DNA of 64,000 nt from Datisca glomerata (Eukaryota > Streptophyta > Magnoliopsida > Cucurbitales > Datiscaceae): the NCBI GenBank assembly GCA_003255025.1, contig QANY01008651.1, positions 2,465,279 to 2,529,278 on the forward strand, read 5' to 3'. The notes beneath the pieces were generated by a model, which was given only the letters and a program-made list of their open reading frames with translations, was not told the DNA's origin and searched no databases. This document shows positions 22,601 through 34,807 of the stretch, one piece after another (the stretch's first letter is position 1; each line of letters opens with the position of its first letter). The position numbers were made by a program, and so were the translations under genes.

Positions 22601-25401
22601 AGTTGGCTGCCAAGTTTCTATGATGAGTTGCTACTTTATCTTGAACAGGAATGGAAGTGGTATAGATTTTTGTCTTAATACCCTTTACTGTTGTTTATTC
22701 CAATGGAAACACACAAGATGCTTTATATAGTTTACATTTCATTTTGATTTTGCGTTTCTACGTAGACTGCAATTGATATTCTGGAGGGTAGTTGGAAAGT
22801 TTCAGCTTCTATTAGGTGGAGTAAAATTTTCTAATGGGAGCTGATCACTTGGTCAAAGACTTGTTCTTTTTGTAGTTTTCCACTTGCCTAGCAAAGGAAT
22901 ATATTTGCAATTATTCTACTACAGCTTTTTCTAAACACGTTTGGTGAAATAGGTTAATAGAAAATTCTATAAACTTTTTAGAGCATTTTGATTAAATCAA
23001 TGTCATGAGAAAGTGTATTGAGGCTATATTCTTTGATTCTAATTTAAGTATCAAAATTGAGCTGTTGTCTGTAGGTGTGCAAATGCTTTTCCTGATGATT
23101 ACAAGATTCTTGTCCCAAAGCTATTAGTTGAGACAATGTCAGCTATAGGAGCAAGTTTTGTTTCCCGTGTCAATCTAGCAATTGGGGATGTTGTTCCTGA
23201 AACAAAAGCACTGGGGAAAGGTACAGTTGATATCTTCAAATTGCTTTTTTCCCCTTCCCATAAGAATCTATAATCTTCTTCTCCCTTTTCCCTGCTGTGC
23301 GCGCTCGCTTAAAAGCCCGCCTCTTGGTCAACTGCCTTTAATTAGTCTATCCATGATTTTGAGAATTCTTTTAGTTGGTACTTTCAGATGCTTCCTTTTT
23401 AAAGATGACGACTCTAATGCCTTCTCCAATGATATGTTATCAGTTTCAAAATAGGTCATTGGCTTAACTCATTAGTTTCCTCCACAATATCTTAGCTGAC
23501 AAAACTTCTTAACCATTCTTGAATGTTTGAAAGTTCTTTTAAATAAATGTATGATCGAATCTTTCAGCATTAGAATTTTCTGCTGAGCAACAAGTCTTAA
23601 TTCCATGTTCCTGTTTCTGTAAATTCAGGTATATTAGATATTTTATCCAGAGATATGCCAAAGGGTGTCAATATTCAGCCTAAGCATCTCGAGGCCCTGA
23701 TCGAACTACATAACATGACCGGGACCTTTGCTAGGAATATTCAGCACTTATTCTCCGAGTCTGATTTTCAGGTTTTGATGAACACACTGAAAGCAGTATA
23801 TTTCCCTTATGAATCTTTCAAACAGAGGTAATAAATCATTAAAACAAAACCGAGGGAATAATTTACTAGAGTGCTTATCTTCCATTCAGTGGCTAATGAC
23901 CAGTCATGATCTAGGTATGGACAAATGGAGCGTGCTATCCTCTCCGCAGAGATAGCAGGGGTGGACCTAAGAGGAGCTGTTACTCGTGGTGTGGGAGCCC
24001 AGGGGATTGAGCTCAGTGAAACGGTTCGCAGAATGGAGGAGTCAATTCCACAAGTTATTGTACTTCTTGAAGCAGCTGTCGAGAGGTGCATCAGTTTTAC
24101 TGGTGGTTCCGAGGCAGATGAACTAATTCTTGCCCTAGATGACATAATGTTACAGTATATCTCAATTCTCCAAGAAACCCTAAAATCATTAAGAGTTGTT
24201 TGCGGAGTCGATCATAGCAATGACATTATCAGTTCAAAGAAAGATATGGGTTTAGACAAGAAGGAAGGAACTCAGACTGCACGCAGAGTTGACTTAATGT
24301 CAAACGAGGAAGAATGGTCCATTGTCCAAGGGGCTTTACAGATTCTAACAGTGGCTGATTGTTTAACTAGCAGGTCCTCTGTATTTGAAGCATCATTGAG
24401 AGCAACTCTTGCTCGACTGAGCACGAATTTGTCCGTTTCAGTGTTTGGTTCGAGGGCGGACCAAAATCAATTGCATGTAAGCTATGAATGTGGCGAAGTG
24501 TCTTTAGGTGGAAAGGCTGCCTTAGATGTGGCTGCTGTTCGGCTCATTGATGTTCCTGAGAAGGCACAGAAACTCTTCAACCTTCTCGATCAGGTTGATC
24601 AAATTAATGTCAAGGTCGATTTTACTAGTATCTTGATACTGGTGTTTTTTAACATAAATTTCCTTTCTTTTATTATTGTGCAGTCGAAAGATCCCCGGTT
24701 TCATGCTCTACCACTTGCATCTCAGAGAGTAGCAGCATTTACAGAAGCAGTGAACGAACTGGTATATGACGTTCTAATATCCAAAGTACGGCAACGCCTC
24801 AGTGAAATTTCACGTTTGCCAATATGGTCCTCGGTGGAGGAACAGACCGCTTTCCCTCTTCCGACCTTCAGTTCATACCCTCAATCCTATGTAACTAGCG
24901 TTGGCGAGTATCTTCTTACTTTACCGCAGCAGCTGGAGCCACTTGCCGAAGGCATTTCTAATAGTGACACCAACAATGATGAAGCCCAGTTTTTCGCAAC
25001 GGAATGGATGTTCAAGGTACACACCTACTTTCGGTTCATTAATTCTTGCACCTATTTTTGTTATGCACTACCGTTTATTCAACTGATTCAGTGGATTGGA
25101 CGTTGCTTGTGTTATGAAGGTTGCAGAGGGTGCCACTGCACTTTACATGGAGCAATTGAGGGGGATACAATATGTAACAGACCGCGGAGCGCAGCAGCTA
25201 TCAGTTGATATCGAGTATCTGACTAATGTCCTTTCCGCTCTATCGATGCCAACCCCTCTCGTCCTCGCGACATTCCTCACTTGCTTTTCCACCCCAAGGG
25301 ACCAGCTGAAAGATCTCGTGAAATCTGATTCGGGAAGTCAACTTGATCTTCCGACGGCAAACCTTGTCTGTAAGATGCGGTGGGTGACTTTGGATGCGTA
25401 A
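19665..25401 (+). CDS. COG7: Conserved oligomeric Golgi complex subunit 7 (COG7)
   Basis: Subunit of lobe B of the COG tether, which captures vesicles recycling within the Golgi and keeps glycosylation enzymes in place. The Arabidopsis orthologue is EMBRYO YELLOW. Ten coding exons with GT-AG borders join in frame to 843 codons plus stop: 19665-19946, 21726-21815, 21934-22053, 22174-22275, 22382-22659, 23075-23220, 23629-23827, 23915-24614, 24684-25016, 25120-25401. The family average is about 835-840 aa. Recognised blocks are LDLGPFSDDNFDPKKWVN at the start, AAGLTQLSSTVEDVFASGDL, RPATRD-like RVPRATRDVVRLRDDAVSLR, and RGAVTRGVGAQGIELSETVR in exon 8. The C-terminus ends NLVCKMRWVTLDA. The start is the first ATG giving the conserved N-terminus; 5' leader begins upstream near 19500. 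No disabling mutation was found. Intron 1 (1.8 kb) holds a LINE remnant. Confidence 0.95.
20490..21180 (+). pseudogene. LINE-type remnant (zf-RVT end) in COG7 intron 1
   Basis: Broken plus-strand frames resemble the 3' end of plant LINE ORF2. They include VWNPVFRRAFNDWEIVLLDD near 20540, the zinc-binding CALCLRKDQTND..LFIHCPF at about 20912-20975, and a WSMCRGRNACLFKEW-like piece near 21095. Frameshifts and stops are plentiful. It is in the sense orientation of COG7 and is spliced out with the intron. Confidence 0.7.
20531..20775 (+). repeat. 122-bp tandem duplication inside the LINE remnant
   Basis: TCTGTGTGGAATNCTGTCT starts at 20531 and again at 20653. The second half, from TTTCAATGATTGGGAG to AGTGTTGATTAG, is almost identical in the two copies, so the duplication came after the LINE fragment landed. 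Confidence 0.9.
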
Positions 25402-25963
25402 GTTTGGTTTATAAGATATTTTTCTAGTGATTATCTTTCTTCTTTGTACCATTTTTTGAGGGTTGTAGAAAAATTAATCTTGATGTCATTCCTATGTATC
25501 AAGATGATAATGTCATTTTCTCTTCTTAACATACATGGATTTCGTGACCTATCAATATGAATCAGAGGTAGACTTTTGAAGCGATTTAGATAGCGAGACT
25601 AATCAAGTGATATGTCATGTTCATGTGATATATAACACTACACTCTCTTTAAAACTCGAGCTGGTATTACGGCACATCAATGATGTTACGGTGACTGTGT
25701 ATTACAATATGAACGTTTGGTCATATAAATTGTTTGTAAATTTTAAACAGTGAATGTTTGGTCACATGAATTGGTAGCTTTATTATTTTTATTATTATGT
25801 GAGAGAGAGAGCTTGTGCGTTAAGACAAAATTCTTCTGGTTAGAAAAACCCCAATAATTTGAATGCACAGAAAATAAAAATGACAAAACAAAGGTGCAAT
25901 TTCCAACCACAAGCATACATTAGACTATTATCCAAAAAACCCAAATTTTTGTGGCTTTAATTC
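25402..25963. other. COG7-PEX11B intergenic spacer
   Basis: 562 bp with no gene. The first part should hold the COG7 3' end. The last part, after the GA run at 25801-25812, must hold the PEX11B promoter and leader. No clear TATA box or other site was identified. Confidence 0.5.
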
Positions 25964-26743
25964 ATGAGTACAGACATAATTTTCTACCCAAATTCTGAAC
26001 CAACCCCATTAACCTTCTCATCAGCCTCATCACTCACACCCTTGCTAAGCCGCCTCACTTCAACTATGAATGATACAGTTGACAAACTAGTCATCTTCCT
26101 AGCAAAAAGAGATGGCATAGACAAACTTGTCAAAACCTTCCAATATGTCTCCAAGCTAGTTCACTTTCACACAGAACCAACTCACCCTAAAATTGCACAA
26201 AGAGCAAAGCATTGGGAAGTTGCCTCCGGCCTTAGCCGAAAAGCCTTTAGAACCGGTCGGTTTCTCACCGGATTCAACGCCCTCCGTCGAAGCCCCGGCT
26301 CGACCTCCACCTTTCGATTCCTAGCCGTTCTCGCTAATGCAGGTGAAATGGTATACTTCTTTTTTGACCATATTCTTTGGTTATCAAGAATTGGAACATT
26401 GGATGCCAAATTAGCAAGAAGGATGAGCTTCATATCAGCCTTTGGCGAGTCTTTTGGGTATATTTTCTTCATCATATCCGACTTCATTATGTTAAAGAAA
26501 GGATTAGAGGCAGAGAGAAAGGTCAAAACTGACACAGACAATTCATCAAACAGTAAGCAGGCCATTAAAAATATAAAGGAAGATAGAGTGATGAGGTTAA
26601 TGGCAGTCTCAGCGAATGTAGCAGATTTGATAATAGCAATTGCTGATATTGAACCAAATCCTTTTTGCAATCATACTGTGACTCTTGGGATTAGTGGGTT
26701 GGTCTCTGCTTGGGCTGGTTGGTATAGAAATTGGCCCTCTTAA
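25964..26743 (+). CDS. PEX11B: Peroxisomal membrane protein 11B-type (PEX11)
   Basis: PEX11 proteins sit in the peroxisomal membrane and drive elongation and proliferation of peroxisomes by bending the membrane before fission. This single exon encodes 259 aa. From residue 35 (ATG at 26066) it matches the PEX11B group closely: DTVDKLVIFLAKRDGIDKLV, WEVASGLSRKAFRTGR, FLAVLANAGEMVYFFFDH, KLARRMSFISAFGESFGY, and the C-terminal FCNHTVTLGISGLVSAWAGW ending NWPS. Hydrophobic segments are at about residues 125-145, 160-180 and 235-255. Family members start close to the second Met, so the first 34 residues (Ser/Thr/Pro-rich) are either an extension or 5' leader. A start at 26066 would give 225 aa, near the usual 227. 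Same strand as COG7, 562 bp downstream; independent transcription is expected. Confidence 0.93.
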   Translation: MSTDIIFYPNSEPTPLTFSSASSLTPLLSRLTSTMNDTVDKLVIFLAKRDGIDKLVKTFQYVSKLVHFHTEPTHPKIAQRAKHWEVASGLSRKAFRTGRFLTGFNALRRSPGSTSTFRFLAVLANAGEMVYFFFDHILWLSRIGTLDAKLARRMSFISAFGESFGYIFFIISDFIMLKKGLEAERKVKTDTDNSSNSKQAIKNIKEDRVMRLMAVSANVADLIIAIADIEPNPFCNHTVTLGISGLVSAWAGWYRNWPS

Positions 26744-27420
26744 TGTTCAAATTAGGTGGCTCTATGTGAAATTGTGGGTTTAAGCTCAATATCAATGAAA
26801 ACTATGTGCTTCATTTGCTGTTGTAAGTGTTAAATATGTGTAGTTGTGGTTTATAAATTTTTACTGTTTAAATCAATGACACAATGTGGACCTTTTCTAA
26901 CAGTCTGATTCCACTGAAATTTTGTTATCTGGTCTAACTCTAAATAATATAATTTAGAAATATATAATATATATCGTCTGGTTGGTGATTTAAAAATGAA
27001 TACTTAAAAAATACAGTAAATAATACTTTTTTTCGTTTAATAAATTTTCGTAATCCAAAAACACCTTCAGTGGTAATATTCAAGATTTTTCTCGGTTTAT
27101 ATATTTAGAAAACTTGTTTAGTTTGTTTCCTTATTTTCTCCATTGGACCCAAGGGAAAAATCATTAGAAAAAAATAGGACTTTACTAAGTGAATATTTCA
27201 TTTAAGATCAATGAAAATGGTTTTTTGGAAAGAATGAACGTCTTCTTAACTCCAAATGGCTTGGGAGAGCGATAGGGTTTTTTTTAGTCCCCCGAGAACA
27301 ATCCAATAGAGACGAAGTGAAGTCTATAGCTTAGAGGATTAAAGCACGTGGGTTCCAATCTCTTCTCGTCCACAACCCCCCCAAAAGGAAAGACTTCCCC
27401 TTTGGGGGTTGTGATAGATA
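26744..27420. other. Spacer downstream of PEX11B
   Basis: A+T-rich and without a recognised gene. Its first ~150 bp should include the PEX11B 3' leader. Confidence 0.5.
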
Positions 27421-27787
27421 GGAGTGAGCAAAATTAAATTGAACCGGCTGAATCGAACTGAATCGAAAATGATCGTTTTAATCGATTTTTTTTATGTATA
27501 TTTGGTTCGGTTCGGTTTGGAAAAATCACCGAACCGAAATTTTGGTTTGGTTCAGAATTTTGGTGGATTTCGAACCGAGCCGAAAATTTGAATTTATATA
27601 TATTTTTATTTTTTGTATATAATTTCTTACAAAATCGAACCGAATCAAAACAAAACTTTAATTTATATTTATTTTTTTAATAATATTATTTAAAAATTAT
27701 TTAAGAAATTATTTTTAAATAATAATACTAAACCGAAGAATCGAAACTCACGGTTCGATTTTATCGCCGAACCGTGAACATCCCTAA
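27421..27787. mobile_element. GGTTCGG-rich MITE-like repeat
   Basis: About 370 bp that begins TAGGAGTGAGCAAAATTAAA and ends GAACCGTGAACATCCCTA, so the tips are imperfect inverted repeats (TAGGAGTGAGCA against TAGGGATGTTCA). Runs of GGTTCGGTTCGG and GAACCGAA fill the arms. This resembles the hAT-like MITEs of dicots that begin TAGGGGTGTTCA. No 8-bp target duplication was found. Confidence 0.55.
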
Positions 27788-29100
27788 TAATGATCGAGAT
27801 AATGGACCCAAAACTACGAAACTTAAATGTGAGTCTTTTGTTTAAATTAAATGATCTTATCTTTTATTTATCGTTAATTGGTTAATGGCGGGATGAGAAA
27901 TTAAATATTGTATATTCGGAAGTAACAAAGGTACTGTTTAACAGTGTTGATTTTCTCCACTGTCATTCTTTTAAGAATAAGATAAAATATGTTATTCAAA
28001 AACTAATTCAAAAAAGAAAATGAATATTTGAGTCATTTTATGTTATTTTATAAATAGGGGCATGGCATTTACTAATTTGCTTGTTGAAATGAGAATTAAT
28101 GTAGATCTTATTACACATTGACTATACCGTTTATTGATTAGATCTTTAATGACGAATTGAACAAATTTATGATGAAAATGAGTCAAAATACCTATTTTCC
28201 GTAGAATTTATTGTCAAGCAAAGTAACAGACACAACTCTATAGTTGTATCAATGAAAAAAAAATAAATGTTCAAACTCAATAAAAGCTCTCTTTCAAGCA
28301 ATGTCACTTTAATAAAAAACATCACAACGAGACATATTAATACATATGATTAAACCTCCACATTTATACACTTAAGAGAATGTGAATATAAAATCAACTA
28401 TTTTTTAATTTTTATTCGACAAAAAAACTAGGTAAATTACACAGATTTTCTCTAATTTGTTTTGATTACACACATGAATCTCTATTTTTAAGCCTTACAC
28501 GTTTCGAAACCTCTAATTTTTTTTATCTATAAATAAATTAATACTAGTATATCATTATTATATGTTCTGAGAGGACAAAAACAAAAGATCACTTCAAAAA
28601 AGAGTAAAACAAGTTAAGATTCACCCACAAAAAACATCAATAGACAATAGTCATTGTACTCACAAAAACCTATTAGTATCAGCGTGAGTAAGACCTTTTT
28701 TGATTCCACAATTTATCATTATTAGAGAAATCTAATTCCATTTGCTTACACGATATAACTTGCAAACCAATATTTGAGAATATGAATTTCTATAAAATCC
28801 TACAAACTGTAGGAGAATTTTATTAAAAATTTTGTTTGGATTTATTTTTAAATAAAGTAAAATTAAAAGAGTGTCTGTATAGTACTTGAAATTAGAGAGA
28901 TTATATGTCTAAGTCAGTCAAACTATGTATAAAAGTCGACATAATTTAATTAGAAATATTATTAGACAAATTTAAAAGGAAGGAAATAATCCCAAACAAA
29001 TCGTACGTCAAACCTAAGAAAGATCGCCCGAAAATCCAGTGGTTAGACCGATTCGGATAGGCTGCCTAATCGGTATTGAATTTTTACCAAAGTCCGTTCG
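27788..29100. other. Spacer upstream of the PLAC8 gene
   Basis: 1.3 kb of A+T-rich DNA. No gene, RNA or clear repeat was seen. The promoter of the PLAC8 gene probably lies in the last few hundred bases, where GC content rises. Confidence 0.5.
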
Positions 29101-29611
29101 TTATTACCACTATTTCCGTTTATGCTCAAGCATTAGAGGAAATGGATGTTCCAGTTTGACTTTAGCGTACACTCTTTCTTATTACCTTCGAAATTTTCGC
29201 GGAGTCTAGATCTTCGCTAAATTTTACGGTATATTCGCTTCCAAATTAACGAACCCATTGGGCGAATCTCGTTTTGGTTGCCTGAATTGCTTCCATCTGT
29301 TACCTGCAGAGATCTTCTAAGGTTAGTTTCTGGATTTCTAGTTCAGTTACTTTTGAATTTTGATCTTCTTATGGCAGTGTTTGGAATGGCAAAATGAGAC
29401 GGGAAATTATGAGAAAATGGTTTTTACTATATTTTGCTGAAGATTATAAAAAGAAAAGGGTCTCTTCTGATGTTATGTTTGTTTTTATTTCATGGGGAAC
29501 GTATGATGAATTTTATTCTTTCCTAGTAACCAACCGATAAACAAGAACTCTTTCCTGGTAACCAAGCATTTATTCAGTTGTTTTGATTTTCTTCTTCGTT
29601 GGTGGTCACAG

Positions 29612-32541
29612 ATGGGGGATGGGGCTGCGCCATCACGATACGTGAAGCTGACGAAAGAACAAGTTCCTTTGGAGGACATTAAACCAGGGGAGCTTAATCA
29701 ACCCATTGACATTCCTCAGGTATTGATGTCTCTTTTCTTTCTGAGGAAAATGAAGGAAAGAACGTTGCTTGTGGGGATACTTTCATATTCGTCCACTTTT
29801 TTTTTCTTTAGTTTTATATCTTTAATTTGAAGATGATTTGATTACCAGTATGCTGGCTTGATTTTTGTGAGTTGAATCTTGTAATTTGATTAAGATGATT
29901 TTCATGGTAAATTGTCAGAAACAAGAATGGTAAATGAGCATTTGGAGATACTTGTTTCTAGAGATGATCTCTTCAAAATGTCTAAACTCATTTGCTCATT
30001 ATGATTGGACAGAAGTAGCAGCATGGTCAAAATGTTGCCTGAATGCTTATGGCTTGTTCCTTTCTCATTCACTTGCACTATATTTGACATGATTGCGTCT
30101 CATTTTGTGTTCAACAACAAAGGAGTATAAAATGGGAGATAAGTAATGAATGGAAAATTTTGTCAATTTATGGTAGGAAATTAGTCTTCTTGGTTCTTCA
30201 ATTGCAAAAGTATGCATGTACTTACGCGTTAGTCTATGTCTCCAGTCCATTTTCCTCGTGAATTGATGTCAAAATCCCATTTGTTCATGATATGTTGTGA
30301 AAGGTTAAAAAGTTTGTAGTAGTTCAAGTTTAAAACTTGTCTGCCATATCTACCTAATGCATCCTGCTTGAAATGAAAAGGAAAATTGTGTGCTGCCTTC
30401 AGATTTATCAGCTCTTCTCTGGCACCATTTTGTGTTCAGCATGGTGCAACCTTGTAAGCAGCTGAAATTAAGGTTGTGAATTGTTTCATGTCACACTTTC
30501 TCGGGAAAAATTGTAAATATATTCTCTGCCTGTTTATAAATGCATAAGGTGAAAATTTTCATCATTTTCTTAAATGCAGTTGCTGACTTGACTAGATGGC
30601 TAGAAAGTTCTTATTCTAGATAGCAGCTTCATGAAATTATCATGTAACCATAAGTTCTGTACTTCATATGCTTGATAATGGATTTTGTAGTTTATCATTT
30701 GATATTTTTTTTTGGAAGACATTTCTCCATCATTAGTTTTCACTTTTTGCCTCCCAGAAGAAGAAAATTTCTATACCATCTTAGATAAATGGACAATTTA
30801 TGAATTGCCAATTGCTAATGGAATATTGTTGCGTCTCTAAGAATTTGTACGAGTTAGAAAACTGACATTAATATCATATTATATGTAATTGCTTTTTTTT
30901 TTTTTTTTTTGCATATTTTCCAGTTGGCTGTTCACAGGTGCAATGAATGTGGACAGCCTCTGCCTGAAAGTTTTGAGCCTCCAGCAGATGAACCTTGGAC
31001 GACTGGAATTTTTGGTTGTGCTGAAGATAGGGAGAGTTGTAAGTTAACTTTCAACTTAAATGTAATTTTTCAATGGTATAGGATAAAATGATGGATCTCA
31101 GCTTGGTGTCTAACATATATAGTATGATGAAGATTGAATATCACAAAAGTTAAGTTATTAGATGGATCTAGAAGTTCCTAATATGTGAATTACTATTTAC
31201 TTTTTCGGCGTGAACATTTGCTTTATATTTGCTCCTAGTTCCATCAAGGTTCAGTTAGATTGTACAGATTCTTAAAACAAACTTCGTCTTGGATATCGAT
31301 CTCATCATTTTCTCTTCAGGCTTGACTGGGATTTTTTGTCCATGTGTTTTATTTGGGAGGAATGTTGAAAGTTTGAGAGAAGATACACCTTGGACCACGC
31401 CATGCCTCTGTCATGCGGTTTGTGTTGAGGGTGGCATGGCTTTGGCAGCAGCAACAGCAGCGTTCCATGGTTTTGATCCAAGGACATCATTTCTCATTGG
31501 TGAGGGATTGATGTTTGCCTGGTGGATGTGTGGCATCTACACAGGTCTTTTCAGGCAAGCATTGCAGAAGAAGTATCATCTGAAGGTAATTTATGTTTCC
31601 TTTATGCTGCCAAGCCACTGGGATCTGTAGCTGAAAGTACTTGGTGAAACGGCGAAATATGTGAAACACGGATCTGCTTGAATCAAATGCTTATTAGATG
31701 TTTTGTCTGAAAAGATCTATGCAAATGATTATAAATGTTTCATAATAGATCTAACGTTCAAATGTTAATATTTGAAAGATAATAGATTAATATTATACTA
31801 CTGTAAAGCTAGTCTTATGCATTCTGCACTTGTTATTCATTCATTGCTGCAAAATATTTCTTTTTAAATAATTGATTTGCATCTTCTTCTAGTTGCCTAT
31901 AAGCAGTCATAAGTAAGTTTTCAACTTTCGGTTTGATTTCAATTAAAATGCATTTTTTTTCCTAACTTTGTCGTGAAACTTGTTCGAGCTTTGAAATATT
32001 TTTGAAGTCGTTTCGCCTCCTGGACTGTCGAAAACAAAGTAGCCAAAAGAAGGAAAAGATAAGGGAAAAAAGGGGCTGAATGCAAGGTTGAATTTGACTT
32101 GCACGAACAATCATCATACAGCTTGTATTCTTCCATCTAACGCAATGATAAACATTAACTAAAAAGTTTCTTCCCAAAACTCTTATTTTTTATCATTGAA
32201 CAATTCAAGTATCCCATCTAGATGGTAGCATCCTTTCTCTGTGTATTCTCTTCAATCTTCAGTGGTAGGTTTTTTACTGTGTTGGATGCTAACTTATATA
32301 ATCTTGGCGGCTGCAGAACTCTCCGTGCGACCCATGCATGGTGCACTGCTGCTTTCATTGGTGTGCTTTGTGTCAGGAACACCGGGAAATGAAGGGCCGT
32401 CTCTCCGATAACATAGTCATGCCGATGACTATCGTCAATCCTCCACCTGTTCAAGAGATGAAGTCAACCGAAAATCAGGGCTCTTCTCCATCCTCTAATA
32501 ACAATAATGGCCACATTAATTTGGAGATGCAGGCTCTGTAA
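29612..32541 (+). CDS. PLAC8 / cell number regulator 6-like membrane protein
   Basis: PLAC8 (cell number regulator, plant cadmium resistance) proteins are small Cys-rich membrane proteins linked to organ size and metal transport; the role of this subgroup is not well defined. Four coding exons at 29612-29719, 30924-31038, 31320-31585 and 32317-32541 join in frame to 237 aa, close to the ~240 aa of CNR6-type members. The N-terminus reads [21 protein letters not shown] zinc-like CNECGQPLP motif is in exon 2, and the PLAC8 signature [15 protein letters not shown] spans exons 2-3. A hydrophobic segment [15 protein letters not shown] / [16 protein letters not shown] follows. A second Cys cluster [19 protein letters not shown] and a Ser/Asn-rich tail are in exon 4. 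The ATG is the first codon of an exon; a leader exon ends at 29321, so there is a 5'-UTR intron. As I recall, Arabidopsis also has a PLAC8 gene close to COG7, which would be microsynteny. Confidence 0.93.
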
Positions 32542-34807
32542 TACCTGGATGATCTCTGCGTCTGTTTACTGTTCCAGTCGAAAATTCTATGGTACCAGCC
32601 GCAATATTGTTACTTTAAAAATTTGGATCAGGGAATCATTACTTGTGTGATGATCCAATGCCCCAAATACTATGATAATATATACCTTCTTGTGTCGTGA
32701 TACCTTAGGATGATCCCGATGTAGAGTAGATTATCCTCAAACAGAGACCTGTTTAACAGAGTACTTCTTATTCAGCATAGGACTTAGACCTCAGTTTCTG
32801 TCATGAAAGTAAAATGAGCTAAAAAAAATTGGTGTTGCACTAGGTGTTATTATCAATATAAGGATTTCATGATTATTTGCATAATTATTTATATATCACT
32901 TGATAAACATAACAGGCAATCTAAACCTTTTTTTGTTTGCTTACAGAGTAGCACATTTTATGGGAGTGGGCTTAACATTAATTGTTAAACTTGGTGATCC
33001 TTATGAGACATTTGGATCAATTACTCATTTGTTACTTATGCATAGCCTAGCCTATTATATTTTAGATCACATAGATTGGCATGGTGGTTAAACTTCACAC
33101 TCACTCATGATTCGAGCAATCTATACTCATAGCTTAAGGAAGAACATATAATGTTTTAGCTTCCTTTTAATTTTGAATTTTAAATTAAGGGTAAAATGTA
33201 GAATAGTGCTCTAACTTTTCATATTGTTTCTAAGTTCACATCAAGTTTTCAATGGATTCAGAGAAACTTTTTGGAAAGTTAGGTGATATAGAGAAACACT
33301 TAGAAAGAGTATGCAAAGTTTAGAGGATCATTTATCTACACCCTTAAATTAATTAATGGGCTATTAATTGTTTTTGTCTAAATACTCGTCATAATGTTTT
33401 TTGTATATATAAATTATAACCCCTTACAATTTTTGTACATACAAATTCTATGAAAATTAGAGATAGGTGACTCGAACTTATAATATTTTAGGTCTAGTAT
33501 AAACAATTCATAATTATGTTAAACCATGTTGTCAATTCCTTTACCAATTGAAAATAGTGAACAGAAGTGTGTGTGAGTATTACTAACTCGTGTGGTCAAT
33601 TTTCATTACTAGTTTTTTCTATAAAAAAATTTAGTTTAACCTTACACTGAATTGAACTAGTTCTTAACATGTGTTGCACATAAACTAAACGATAAAAATT
33701 CAATTAATGAATTATCTTAAAAGATGAAAATGACTAAATATGTAATAGTTAAAGATATGCGTAAAAAGAAATGATACGTGAGATTGTATATTTATAGAAT
33801 ATGTAATACATATTATAGTTCGTTCAAATATAACATTGATTGTATACTAATAAAATTTCATTTGATTCATTTTTACGTTTTTTTTTGTCTTTTTTTCATT
33901 TCATGAATGTTAGGGTATGTTACCTTAATTTTTTTCATTTTCATTTGTACTAATTATTAGGTACGAAAAGAGCAATTTAAAAGTTTGAAAATAATTTGAA
34001 CAATATTGTCCAAAAAGTTTAAAGTGGCATTAATCATTTAATTTAAAATTATTAATTTTAATCTAAAAATTTATGAAAGACAATTATAGAATGAAACAAC
34101 GTCGTAATGTTCTTGTAACTGAAGGAACATAGACAATGCTGTTTGATATTACTGATATCCCCATTTAACTTTTCCTTCTTGATTTCTCTAAACTTATCAT
34201 TTTGATTTTCACTTTCCCCCTCGAGCAATGCTATTTGACTCAACTTATGGTGTATCACAAGTTTACATAGTGAAAGAAGATTAGTTATAATTTTTTAACT
34301 TATCAAGATGTACCAATCTAATTGTAATGTATCACAAGTTGGGCTAAATTACATTTTCCTTCCCCCTCCCATTTTATCTTGGATGGGGACACTTCGTTGG
34401 CGGTTTAGTCAAATCTAGACGGATCAGATCTGGTCTAACTGTTTTTATAATAAAATATTATTTTTTTAATTATTTAAAAAAAAATTTCTTGCTCGATCTG
34501 GTGTGTTTAGATCTATCTGAACAGACCAGATCAAAGAACCCATCTACTGATGCTCAACAATGGCAGACAATCTTTCCTTCTATTCGATAAGAATAGGGAT
34601 TTGAAATGATAAAAATTCCTCTTCATTCTGTTGTGCTCAGCGAAGGAACTGCCTAAGCATACTTTTTCCGATCCAAACTTCTTTGTTCTTTCTAAGTCTT
34701 CTTCTTGCATAAAAGAACGCAACTGTTGCAAAAATCGGGAATCCCTTTACCTTTCCCTAACCCTAAACCCTTCATTTACCTATTAAACATGATTAATCGT
34801 TTAATCA
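32542..34807. other. 2.3-kb spacer, no gene recognised
   Basis: A+T-rich. The start should contain the PLAC8 3' end. An open frame at 32900-33091 has no recognised relative. No LTR, TIR or RNA gene was identified. Confidence 0.5.

Noticed and set aside
25084..25119. Earlier acceptor (CAG at 25089-25091) for COG7 exon 10
   Set aside because: Using it breaks the frame after the exon 9 lysine. Starting at 25120 restores the conserved VAEGATALYMEQLRG sequence.
32900..33091. 63-codon frame between the PLAC8 and RNase genes
   Set aside because: Hydrophobic and open, but no relative recognised, and no splice or promoter context supports it.
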